Shown here: positions 38,410-47,894 of the stretch, piece by piece | Position numbering within the stretch: position 1 is the first letter of the stretch | How the letters are laid out: every line of letters starts with the position of its first letter | Source of the DNA: Gamsiella multidivaricata | Taxonomy: Eukaryota > Mortierellomycota > Mortierellomycetes > Mortierellales > Mortierellaceae | Direction of reading: 5' to 3' | Assembly: GCF_025024155.1 (NCBI RefSeq) | Contig: NW_026251760.1 | Coordinates: 1-64,000 of the forward strand | DNA: 64,000 nucleotides | Notes under the pieces: model-generated | What the model saw: only the letters and a program-made list of their open reading frames with translations | Databases searched by the model: none | What the model was told of the DNA's origin: nothing | Position numbers and translations under genes: made by a program

Positions 38410-39243
38410 GAAGCGATCTTTGCTTTGTCCCGTATCCCCATGTCCCCGCTAAAATCTTATGTAAACTCTAAAAAATTCATCCCATATATCGGATGAATTT
38501 AGGACAAGGGATACATACTTTCATACCCTCGTATTCAGATACTTTATATCCGCTTTACAGACGCACTTCTATAATATATTTACCATAAAGGACTGGGATC
38601 GATCTGTCTACGGCGATGGGTGGATGACTAGAAAGGCCAACTGTCAGACCAACAGGCATGTCAACAATGCCCGTTCGTTCTTCTTTTGCTCTCCTTGGAG
38701 GCGCAGGAGAATAGACGGAGTCTAGGCGTTTTCGATCACGTCCATCTACACGCGCTCTTGCTAAGCATGTATACTGCAGCGATCTAAGGTTAGGGAGGTG
38801 AAAGGAGCGCGATGAGCACAAATGCTCTTCCTCGGTATGTTCTCCGACAAAGCAAAGCAAACCGAGTAGGCCGCAGTCCCTGCCCGTCATTCGCTTGACA
38901 GCCCGAGCACGATGCGATGGGGATGAGGCACTGCAAACCCTAATAACCTTTCCGGGCTCACTGTCTACTCTAAACTAAAGAGCTCTCGGAGCGGCGCGTC
39001 CTCAAAAGGGAAAGACCAGCAGCCCCGATCAGGTCCAGGTGCCACTTTACTGCGCTCGCCTCCCTTGTCTCCCCTTATTAAGCATCTTTTCATCCTCTAC
39101 TCCTTCTTTCCACTTCACTCCACTCTGCTTTTGTCAACTTTGTCGTCTCACCACAAGCATCAAGCACCAAGACAAGCACACGCCCGCGTATCAACCCCAT
39201 ATACCTCCCCTCTCCTAGTTTACAAACCACGCACTCCCTTATA
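38410..39243. other. Intergenic region upstream of the Cys-rich secreted protein gene
   Basis: No gene seen. Contains AT-rich 3' flank (38440-38600) and a pyrimidine-rich promoter/leader (about 39050-39243). Confidence 0.6.
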
Positions 39244-39882
39244 ATGCGTTCTTTTGCCAACCCAGTTTTCTTGACTGCGGCCGTCCTGGCCATGGTCGCT
39301 TCCACTGTCACCGCGCAGAAGCAAGTCATCGAGATCGATCGTCAGTTTCCATCCAGCCAGGTCAACTCCCTGAGCCAATTGGCCCAGGGACCTTACCCTT
39401 CCGGCGAGACCCTCGCGGAGGCAGCACCGAACACGCTCGAGAAGCGTGACTGTACGAGTGGATGCTGCGAGCCCGGATACACAAAGCCGTGTGGAAACTA
39501 CTGCTGTAGTGTAAGTCCTCATACTTTCTTCCTTATCCATCTTTTTTCTTTTTCTTTTTCTTTTCTTTTCTACAGCGCTCTGCAAGGACTAGGCATTGAT
39601 CTTTTACATGCCACGCATTAACCCGTTTCCCTGCTATTAAACAACTTTCCTTTTGCTTACTATTGCTAGTCCTTCTCATGCTCGAAATACGGATCAGGTT
39701 GCGGTTGCGATCTCGGCCAAATAGAGTGCTCCGACGGCGGGTGCTGTCCTTTGTTGAGCACCTGCACTGCTGGAAACAAGTGCCTCACACACACCACTGG
39801 AGGCTTTGGCAGCCCTGGATTGTCCGCCTCCGGGGCTCTGAGCGTGGTCTTGGCCATGGGTGCCGTCTTTGCGAACGTTTAA
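39244..39882 (+). CDS. Small secreted Cys-rich protein with propeptide and GPI-type C terminus
   Basis: Join 39244-39510, 39670-39882; 159 residues. Residues 1-24 form a signal peptide (hydrophobic FLTAAVLAMVASTVTA). A propeptide follows, ending in the dibasic Lys67-Arg68, a Kex2-type site, immediately before the first Cys (KRDCTSGCCEPGY). The mature core has 16 Cys in about 60 residues, with repeated CC pairs (SGCCEP, NYCCS, GGCCP). A small-residue/hydrophobic end (SASGALSVVLAMGAVFANV) is the pattern of a GPI-anchor signal. It is probably a cell-surface or secreted protein. Cys spacing does not let me name a family; it is not a typical 8-Cys hydrophobin. The intron falls inside the Cys-rich core. 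Confidence 0.8.
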
Positions 39883-40401
39883 AATCTACAATAGCACTGC
39901 GTAAGCATGCGTGCCGCCGTTGACGTCGCTGCTGCCACCACCTCCTCCTGATGGATGGCATCGGTGATGCTTCTTTTGGGGATAGAGAACGCGAAAGGGA
40001 CCTGGACGATCGATAATCTAATTTATAATAATATAGTGCAGGCATTTTACTGTGCGAAATAAAATAAGATAAAAAAAAGAGCACGCCGCTTTAAAAGTCG
40101 GCCGATCGTGTTTTTTTTTTTTTTTTTTCTGTTTATTTCTATGAAGGGAGATCCAAAAACGCGTGATAGTGTTCGAATCAATCATCCGCGCCGCATCTTC
40201 TCTCCCCTCTCGTGTATAGACTATAGTTCGTTCGACGCTCAACCATTGACTTTACGGAAAACAGAATCGCATGCAGTGAATAAAAAACAAATGCATAGTA
40301 TCTGCATATAGGGTGTATATCTGGGGGGAGGAGGGGAAAGGAAAGCCAGCCCGTTCAAAAGCATGCTCCTCCTTGTTGATCCAAAAACATACTCAGCCCA
40401 A
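39883..40401. other. Intergenic region between the Cys-rich gene and the hAT insertion
   Basis: No gene seen. T-run at about 40110-40127; otherwise AT-rich 3' flank. Confidence 0.55.
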
Positions 40402-40409
40402 CTTTGAAC
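40402..40409. repeat. Target-site duplication CTTTGAAC, copy 1
   Basis: Identical to 43106-43113 and 43268-43275; borders the left end of the hAT element. Confidence 0.9.
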
Positions 40410-40462
40410 TAGTGATTGGAACCCAAAAAAATTAACCCAGTTAACCCGATTAATCCAGTCGA

Positions 40463-40494
40463 AAATTAATCTTGGATTAATCCAAGATTAATTT
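40463..40494. repeat. Perfect 32-bp palindrome in hAT subterminal region
   Basis: AAATTAATCTTGGATT is followed directly by its reverse complement with no spacer. A likely transposase-binding site or cruciform-prone sequence. Confidence 0.85.
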
Positions 40495-40793
40495 CAGTGA
40501 CGTTACCGATGTTTTCTGAAGAACGTTGGTTCAAGAGCATAGTTCTGCATCACAAGCAAATCCTCCATAGTCGAAATCTTCCTTCCTTTCCTACTCACTC
40601 ACGAAGCCCAAAAAATGGGACGTTCATCAACCCCTAACAGAGGCTCGCCCTCTCGACGAGTTTCATCCTCAACACCAGCCGCATCTTCTGCATTGGCTCC
40701 GTGCAACAATCAAGCAGCAGAACATCCACATTTGAAGCATTATCATTGAGTACTGCAGTGCTCGACTACAACAACAGTGCAATCTCTGCATCA

Positions 40794-42947
40794 ATGTCAT
40801 CATCATCGTCAACCATCAATTCCAACCCAACCTCTGCTGGTCTTGTGTTTGATGAACACCCACCATCGCAGGATCTTGATATGCTCTCAGACTCTTCACT
40901 CACTCCGTCGTTGTCTCTAAGCCAGGGGACTGAACAAATATTGTGGAGAAAAATCCCAGGTAAGCAAGATGCTCGATGTTGTGCTGTAGGGATATAAAAA
41001 AGCTTCGCGCTTGAACTTTCATTAATATGGCTACCTCTCTTTTAGATGATGTGCAGGCCAAGTTCAACAACATTACGGCGATCAATAAGAAGAGCGGTCG
41101 CACCGAGTCGAAGCGTCAATGCAAGGAGTGTAACGCTAAACTGTCCGGCAATGCTGGAACGACGACGCTCAAATACCACCTTCGTATTCACGAACGTGAG
41201 GACGAGGAGAGACGGAAAAGAGCACGGAATCAACAGCACATGGATGAAGTCTCCTCACCAACACCATATACCATGACAGCAACACAGAAAAAAAAGGAGT
41301 TCATCCAGGCAGCACTGAACTGGATTACACAGGACTATGAGCCCTTTTCAAGATTTGATTCCCCAGCGTTCCGGGAATTCTTGACCGCCATAGACCCTAA
41401 CGTCAAACCGGTCTGCGCGAAAACGATTCGGATGAGGCTGCCCGACTTTCGAGCCCACATCGAAAGGCAGATCAATACGCTGTTGCAAAAGACCTTCAAA
41501 TTCGGGTCGATTACTGTCGACGATTGGACCAGTACTAGTGGTCGCCCGTTTATGTCGATGACCCTGCACTGGCTCGACAGCGAGTTCAAGGCACATGAGC
41601 ATGCATTGGATCTTGTGCCTCATCCATATCCCCATGATGGCGTTTCGATCGGCAAATTGATCCGTAAGTGGTGAAAGTATTTGTAATTTCCAAATGTGAT
41701 GTGGTGCGATTCCTAGAGATTTTGACCAATCGTTTTTATTTTTGCTTTTGCGAGAGATAGGTAAACTATTGGAGAGCTGGCATATCCAGGACTTCATCGT
41801 GTCTCTAACGACAGATGATGCTAGCAACATGAAGCTGGCTGCGAGTTCTGTGGGCATTCCTAGGGTCGCCTGTGCAGCACACATATTGCACAACACCGTC
41901 AACGGGGCGCTGAAACTGCACAAAGCCTTGCACGATGTTGTAAGCAAGTGCCATGACCTCGCGTTCTTCCATAAAAGCCCCAAGATGACGCAAGCGTTGG
42001 AGGAGGAGCAAAAGCGGGAAAACGAAACCTTGATTCTGAAGGTCATCATGGACGTTCCCACAAAATGGAGCAGTGTTCTGGCGATGCTACAGCGATTGCT
42101 CGAGCTTAAGGATGCGATAGCAGCAGCTCACACCGGTCTGGGCGCTACGGACGATATCGACCACCTGCATGCCATGAACGAGCTCAGCCTCACGAATGAA
42201 GAGTGGGATAATGTTCAACTGATCATCGGTGTCCTAACGTTGTTCGAAGAGGCAACATTGATTTTTAGTTCGGCATCTCAAGGTCTAGCAGCATCAATGT
42301 TGCCATGGATGACCTCTGTTTTCAATGAGTTGGGAGAGCAGAGTGGAAATCCTACAGCCGATTGTCTCCGCCAGTCCCTCCGAGAAGAACTCGAGAAGCG
42401 TGTCAAGGACTCGGAAGTGATGATGAAGGCATCGTTTTTTCATCCTTGTTCCAACATTATCTATAGTAGTATGGACCCTGTCAACTTTGTTCGATACAAG
42501 GAAAGGCTTCGTCGTGAACTTGATGGTCTCCGGCCTCGCAACAATGCTTCAGTTCAACAACCACAAAACCAGCAGCAACATACAGGCAGACTTACGGCAG
42601 CGCTTCTCGAGCTCGTCGCAATGCAGGACGACAACACCAACGCTAACACCAACGCACCGCGTGAGGACGAATTTGAGAGGTATTTTAGGAATCGCCAATG
42701 CGACGATTTCCTTGTCGACCCTGTTCAATGGTGGAAGGAACATCAAACAACGTTTCCGTCATTGGCACTTTTGGCAAGAAAATACCTTTCAATCCCAGCA
42801 GCTTCAGTGGCATCCGAGCGGTTGTTCAGCAAAGCAGGTAATTTTGTCACAGAGAATCGGAATCGTTTGACTGGTGATGCGCTGAGAGATCTGGTTGTTT
42901 GCAACTCTGGCAGACGATGTTTGCAGAAAGCATTCAATGAGAAATAA
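40794..42947 (+). CDS. hAT transposase (BED finger, RNase H-like, hAT dimerisation domain)
   Basis: Join 40794-40959, 41046-41663, 41761-42947; 656 residues from the ATG at 40794. A BED-type zinc finger is near 41119-41191 (CKECNAKLSG with LKYHLRIH). The catalytic core shows SITVDDWTSTSGRPFMSMTL, SLTTDDASNMKLAA and the CxxH motif RVACAAHILHNTVNGAL. The C-terminal hAT dimerisation region has DPVQWWKEHQ, LARKYLSIPAASVASERLFS and NRNRLTGDALRDLVV. The true start may be upstream: ATG 40615 opens MGRSSTPNRGSPSRR, and its frame would join the one at 40701 if one base were restored near 40700 (apparent frameshift in a Ser/Thr-rich, non-catalytic segment). Introns are phase-consistent. It cuts and integrates the element at 40410-43105 and could mobilise related nonautonomous copies. 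Confidence 0.88.
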
Positions 42948-43105
42948 ATGATAAAAACTTGGTGTATTCATTCTGTTTCTCAGAAAGGACCAGAGAATTA
43001 ATTCTTGGATTAACCGAATTAATTTTGACCAGGTTAACTCTAGGTTAACCAGATTAACCCTGTGGGTCAATGGGTCAAAATGGATTAATCGGGTTAAAAT
43101 CACTA

Positions 43106-43113
43106 CTTTGAAC
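43106..43113. repeat. Target-site duplication CTTTGAAC, copy 2 (shared)
   Basis: Lies between the hAT right end and the MITE left end; the only bases separating the two elements. Confidence 0.9.
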
Positions 43114-43267
43114 TAGTGATTGTAACTCGAGTTAACTCGAGTTAACTCTTCGATGACCTTACTGAATGTATTGTCAATTATAGTCTTTTATTTAAGACAT
43201 TATTGCTAATTGACAATGCAATCAGTGATGTCATCAAATTTTTCAGTTGAGTTAACTCGAGTTACTA
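43114..43267. mobile_element. 154-bp foldback MITE, hAT-type
   Basis: Begins TAGTGATTGTAACTCGAG and ends CTCGAGTTACTA. The reversed right end reads TAGTAACTCGAGTTAACTC, the same as the left end minus six bases. The interior is also nearly palindromic: TGTATTGTCAATTA against TAATTGACAATGCA, GTCTT against AAGAC. Its first nine bases equal those of the adjacent hAT element, and it is flanked by the same CTTTGAAC. No coding capacity. Confidence 0.88.
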
Positions 43268-43275
43268 CTTTGAAC
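43268..43275. repeat. Target-site duplication CTTTGAAC, copy 3
   Basis: Borders the right end of the MITE; identical to the other two copies. Confidence 0.9.
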
Positions 43276-43898
43276 ACACTTTTTGCCACCAATTTCATTC
43301 GGGTGTGCATATCACGTGCACTTGCAGACACTGGGGCGCTTTTTGAGAAAGCTCATTCCATGCAACGCGGTGTGAGCGAATTTGTGCGACCATGGACCAT
43401 GCGCAATCTTATTTCTTGTATGTACATATCTCTCTCTCTTTTCAGAATGTGGTCTGGTGACCTCCTCATCCATCCTTTTAGTCGCGGTCGGAACAAGGTG
43501 TCTAGCTCCAAGGCACAGTATGATCCTGAGACGGTGCCCATCCAGCACAGGACTCACTCTCCTCAATTTTCCTTTCATTCTCCTGTCCAAGAGACCGAGC
43601 ATGCATTTTTGAAAATAAACAGCACTGCAGAGAGATAAGAGATATTTGTGTGGAATAGACTAAAGAAAAAAATGCCGTGTATTTGTAGTCCAGCTGCCAA
43701 GGCCATTTGTTTCCGCATGTCTCTTAGGTTCGCCCCCGTTTGCCAATGTCAATGTCGATGCTGAGGTTGCTATCGCTGTTGCTATTACAGCTTCCTATTG
43801 CTGCTGTCGTTTGCATATATTTTTTTATGGTCTTTATGGCCCAGCGTGCGCGTTGTCCTCGCTTTCTATGGTACTGTTGTCGTTCCGAGTCCGTTTCT
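43276..43898. other. Intergenic region between MITE and LAMTOR2
   Basis: Several short open frames, none recognisable. Treated as 3' flank of LAMTOR2 and former target-site flank. Confidence 0.5.
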
Positions 43899-44576
43899 CT
43901 AATATCCTGCGACTTTGCTCAATGGCTCTTCCAGGTGCCGTGTCAGTGCCTCTGATTTGGCCTTCAGGATCCCTAGCTCCACATCGTCCCGTGCGACTAA
44001 ACACAAGATCATTGTGCTCACGATTGAGATGGCGACCTTTCCTTCCTACGATTCGTTCATTATCAGAAGTGTAAAAGAGCGTCAGTCCTGTCTATTTTTG
44101 AACAGACAATTCTCCAACCTTCCTACGAAACTACAAAAATGGTGAAGAAAAAAAAAAAGAGAGAATAGTCGAGTTGGTGCAGTCTAGTGTTGTTGCGTTC
44201 GTCGTTTACCTCGCACTCGAGGATTAGAAAGGATAATGTTCCGACTTCGGGCTTGCAATGCTTTGAATAGATGTTCCAGATGTTGGAAGCGATGGCGCCA
44301 TAGATGCGTGCATCGCGGTCAGACTGAGCGGCAAATGCGAGTAGCGATCCCTCTGGGTTGAGCAATCTGTTTTGACATTAATGAAAATGAAAATGAAAAG
44401 AGGGTGGTGTGAGTTGAGGTATCACTTTTCAATCTGATGTTGACTTGACTGATGTGTCATGAAGCAAACATCCATCCGCGTCTTTTTTCTTTCTCCTGGA
44501 GTAGTTACATTGTTGCCTTGACTCCCCCTGTGGTCGCTTGCTGAAGTACTTGTGAGATGAGTTTTGGCTTGAGCAT
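43899..44576 (-). CDS. LAMTOR2: LAMTOR2 (p14/ROBLD3), Ragulator roadblock subunit
   Basis: Complement join 43899-44045, 44210-44366, 44509-44576; 123 residues against 125 in humans. It reads MLKPKLISQVLQQATTGGVK, LLNPEGSLLAFAAQSDRDAR, IYGAIASNIWNIYSKHC, FLILECE, and in the last exon EGKVAISIVSTMILCLVARD and LEEPLSKVAGY, matching the family almost end to end. LAMTOR2 forms a roadblock heterodimer with LAMTOR3 inside Ragulator, which anchors Rag GTPases and TORC1 to the vacuole/lysosome surface. No exon is over 157 bp, so a search for long open frames would miss two of the three. The hAT/MITE insertion lies about 620 bp past its stop codon. Confidence 0.92.
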
Positions 44577-47500
44577 GGCTGTGTTTGTGTAAAAGATGGG
44601 TTTAATGGCTACAGCGAGTGTGTGTATGTATGTGGTGTGTGTGTGTGTGTATGTGGTGTGCGAGAGCTCTGCTTGGCACAACAAAAAGGCTAGCTGGGGT
44701 ATTGGAATCACCTGATTCATACATAGTCGTGCGCTAACGAACCGATATGTCCCCATGGGCTCCAAGGAAGATTCTTTGTTGGCGCCCCTATGTTGTGAAT
44801 TTAGTCTGCATGTATAGTCAATGATCATGCGTCAACAGTGTATGACAACTTGGACAGTCGAGATTCGCCTGCATGCGATATTCAGTCCGTTTCCAGCCCT
44901 TTGCATCTCTAAGCAACATGAGGAGATGGACGAAATACTAGGTCGGGTCAAAGACGAGAGTGCCGCCACAAACATCGTGTTCTCATGCATGACATTGTTG
45001 TGGCGAAGCTTTTTTTCTTTTTAGATCGCACAGCAATATATGGAATGTGTTGACGTGTCCTTGGCCCGTCGATTCCTCTACAGGGCCAGGTCTGCAGTGG
45101 CAATGCAAAGACAGCGGGACAAAGAAGAATAGCATAAGATAGGGGTGCAAAGGCAATATCGCGTTTCCCATGCATAGCAGTTGTTATGGCGAAGCGATTT
45201 CTTTGTTCGTACAACGGTAGGTAGGACGTTGTTTACGCGTCATTCATCCATTCATCTACCCCTCGTCCAGTCGATTTCTCAGGGCTGTAGTGGCAATGCA
45301 AAGACAGAGGGACAAAGGTAACTGGTTAAAGATAGCAGGGCGGAGACTATTATGGAGCCTTTAGCCCTTGTTCTGGTATGCTGTGCAGAATTATGCGGGG
45401 TATAACTACATGGGGGTAAGCTGGCATGAGGCAAAGATAACCAATAATGCTTCAGTTGTTGCATCCCTAAATGGTCCTTGCGCAAAATGCATTATTCCCT
45501 CGTGTTTCTGCATGATGAGACCAAGCGAGTTTTATTCTCTCCTTTTGCTATGAGATCAGAGTGGAATGTGCGGAAACCAAGGCTTTGATAGACATGCCTA
45601 GAATGTCGAAAGTTGAATCGCTCATGTTTTGTAGTCTCTTTATGGCGAGAGGCTCGAAAGACTGAGTACGACCACTCGCCTGGGCGTGTTCGTTGTGTTA
45701 CACGACACATTTCTCAAAGGAAGGAAGAGAAGAGTCGACAGCTAAATTCCTCTATCGTGTCCAGATGCCTGCAGATGTATTTACAAAACGTGCATAGGAC
45801 TTTGGGTCTGTAGCAAAAAAAAAAGGTGGCACGAACAACCGCGTGCTTTTGCTCATTGCACTTCTATCTTCGCTTCACAGCCAATATCAACAGACATCGA
45901 GCTCAAACAATGACTGGGCCGACAACAAACTCCTGTAGAGGGCAAGGGAGACGCGCTTGCAGTGCTTGCATGATCAACAGACGGCACTAAAGAGATGTGA
46001 TCTTAGCGACAAGATCGAGATGAATATACATTTGGTCATTTGGTCCGCTGAGCGAAGACGCCTTCAGCAATTCGAGTTAAGGAACGGAACACTGGCGCCG
46101 CCTCGCTCTTTTTGTCTTGATCGACAAAACTGAGAGAATAGAAATAGACATGCAATGTACATGAGTCGTTCCTAAAATTACATCCTGCAAATATAGAGGA
46201 GGAAATTATGAATCAGTAATTTGGTTACCATACGGCCGTTGCTGAATGGGGCCGAACTATTCCTGTCCTAGGCGTTTTGGACTTTCGGTCAAATGATTAA
46301 ATGTCTCGAATGACTGAGGCGCTTTCTCTGGATATGGCTTTTCAGTTTCAAGCATTTCATTCGATGGGCCGCCATCTGCCCATTCATGACCGTAAGGTCA
46401 AGAAGTAAAGGAGAATGCCAAGGACCATACTCGCCTTCATGCAGCTTCGACATGTTCTCGGCAATCCTTTGCCTCGTAAAATGACCTCGTGGCTAAAGGA
46501 ATGGCTAGAAGGGTACGAATAAGAATCACAATGGATATGCTCGATCTGAAAATCCCTCGAAGCCTAGGAAATTCGTAGTAAAAGTCAAGATGGTAGGGGC
46601 TAGGACTACATCATTTTTCATCATGCACATACACAAGCGCACTTTTGAAATGTCTTTCTTCGATGGAAGGTGGTGATGGAAGCGTCGGTAACACCATGTG
46701 CCCTGCAGGGTGTATCTCTACGACGGAAAGCCGAGATAGATCTAAATGCTCGGAGTGGTGATTGCTTTATAGCAAGGAATTCCTAGACGAAGAGGAGGGG
46801 GAAAGCTGCCTTTTGTCTCGCTGTGTCCGTCGTTACACTTTATTATCGAGCAGTTTTAAAGTAATGAAAATGACCGTGGGAATGCAGGTTATGTTATATT
46901 CAAAGAACGGTAGGAAGAGTCCAGGATAGCCGGTACGGGTTCCGACAAGTCCATGCAAGCACAAGCGCAGCATCACGCATGGCAGGCACCGTATTAGACC
47001 ATATTAGGACTGAACCCTGCTGGTGACTGAACAGTCTATTCATTTGCTAAAGCAAAAAATAATCAGAACCTTCTCACTATTCTACGCTCCTATAACTTTG
47101 TGTGCGAGTCGCTGCGAAATCACTATCTATCACTGGCTCACTCTTTGATTGAGCTGGAGCAGTACTTCTCGAGTACATGCATGCTATTGGAGAGGTAGGT
47201 CGCAAAGACTCCTGTGAAAAAGACATCGTTTCTATATAGGGTTTAAACAAAGGTTGAGCCCTTGTATTTTTCCGTGCTCGTGTCATCCTCTCAGGGACCA
47301 GAGGGCACTGCAGCTGTGGACTTCGCCATTTCTCCAGGCTGGTCCAATCGTTATTAGCAGGAGTTCTCATGGATATGGCATACATTTTGGCAATAAATAT
47401 AAAGGAGGTTCTCTCGAAATGTCCAAACGCGCAATAATACAATAGACAGAAGGCGAAATGCTTTCTTATCAAAGCAGGGAATAGTTGTAGCTTAGACTAT

Positions 47501-47894
47501 CTATGCAGTCTAAGTAGGGATTTCCCCCTTCCTTCTTCGAATTCTTTTATTTTGAATTGGGGAATCCTCAGAAACCTTCTTTTTTTGAGTCAACGATCGT
47601 TTATAAACCATGGAACACCCGGACCTCCTCTTTTATTCTACTACTTCTTCAGTACCTACCTTCCTCGCCCTGTTTCTTTAACCGCTACGACTCTTATTCA
47701 CAGTCGTCTCCTGCAGTCGTTACTGCCGTCTATCGACATCCACACACCCACACCCACGTCCGCTCCTCACGGCAGGTCCCTCCTCACACAAACCCGGAAC
47801 GACTCTATCATAGACTTGCCCCAATAGTCCAATACTCCCCACCTCTCTCTTTCTCATACAGCACAGCCTATATTCCACACAGCCTTACTTCGTC
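44577..47894. other. 3.3-kb gene-poor region with microsatellite and PMCA leader
   Basis: No gene supported. Contains (TG)n at about 44618-44650 near the LAMTOR2 promoter, a diverged tandem duplication (44945-45342), and a C-rich promoter/leader for the calcium ATPase (about 47600-47894). The stretch 45800-47480 has only short frames and no recognisable protein, RNA or transposon signal. Confidence 0.55.
44945..45342. repeat. Two diverged ~200-bp tandem copies
   Basis: Copy 1 (about 44945-45143) and copy 2 (about 45144-45342) share blocks in the same order: CATGCATGACATTGTTGTGGC versus CATGCATAGCAGTTGTTATG (first block shortened here), GTCGATTCCTC versus GTCGATTTCTC, and GTGGCAATGCAAAGACAG in both, then GGGACAAAG, then AAGATAG. 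Boundaries are approximate. Confidence 0.7.

Larger units (their letters stand above)
40410..43105 (+). mobile_element. hAT-family DNA transposon, 2696 bp, near complete
   Basis: Terminal inverted repeats are TAGTGATTGGAACCC at 40410 and, reversed, TAGTGATTTTAACCC ending at 43105 (13 of 15 match). The 8-bp direct repeat CTTTGAAC flanks it (40402-40409 and 43106-43113), the duplication length typical of hAT elements. Subterminal DNA is full of TTAACC/TTAATCC motifs on both sides, including a perfect 32-bp palindrome at 40463-40494. Inside is a spliced transposase gene. Ends, duplication and transposase domains are all present, so the insertion looks recent, although the transposase N terminus may carry a frameshift near 40700. 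Confidence 0.93.

Noticed and set aside
45800..47480. Possible gene or decayed transposon in the gene desert
   Set aside because: Only short frames; no catalytic motif, terminal repeat or RNA signature could be supported.
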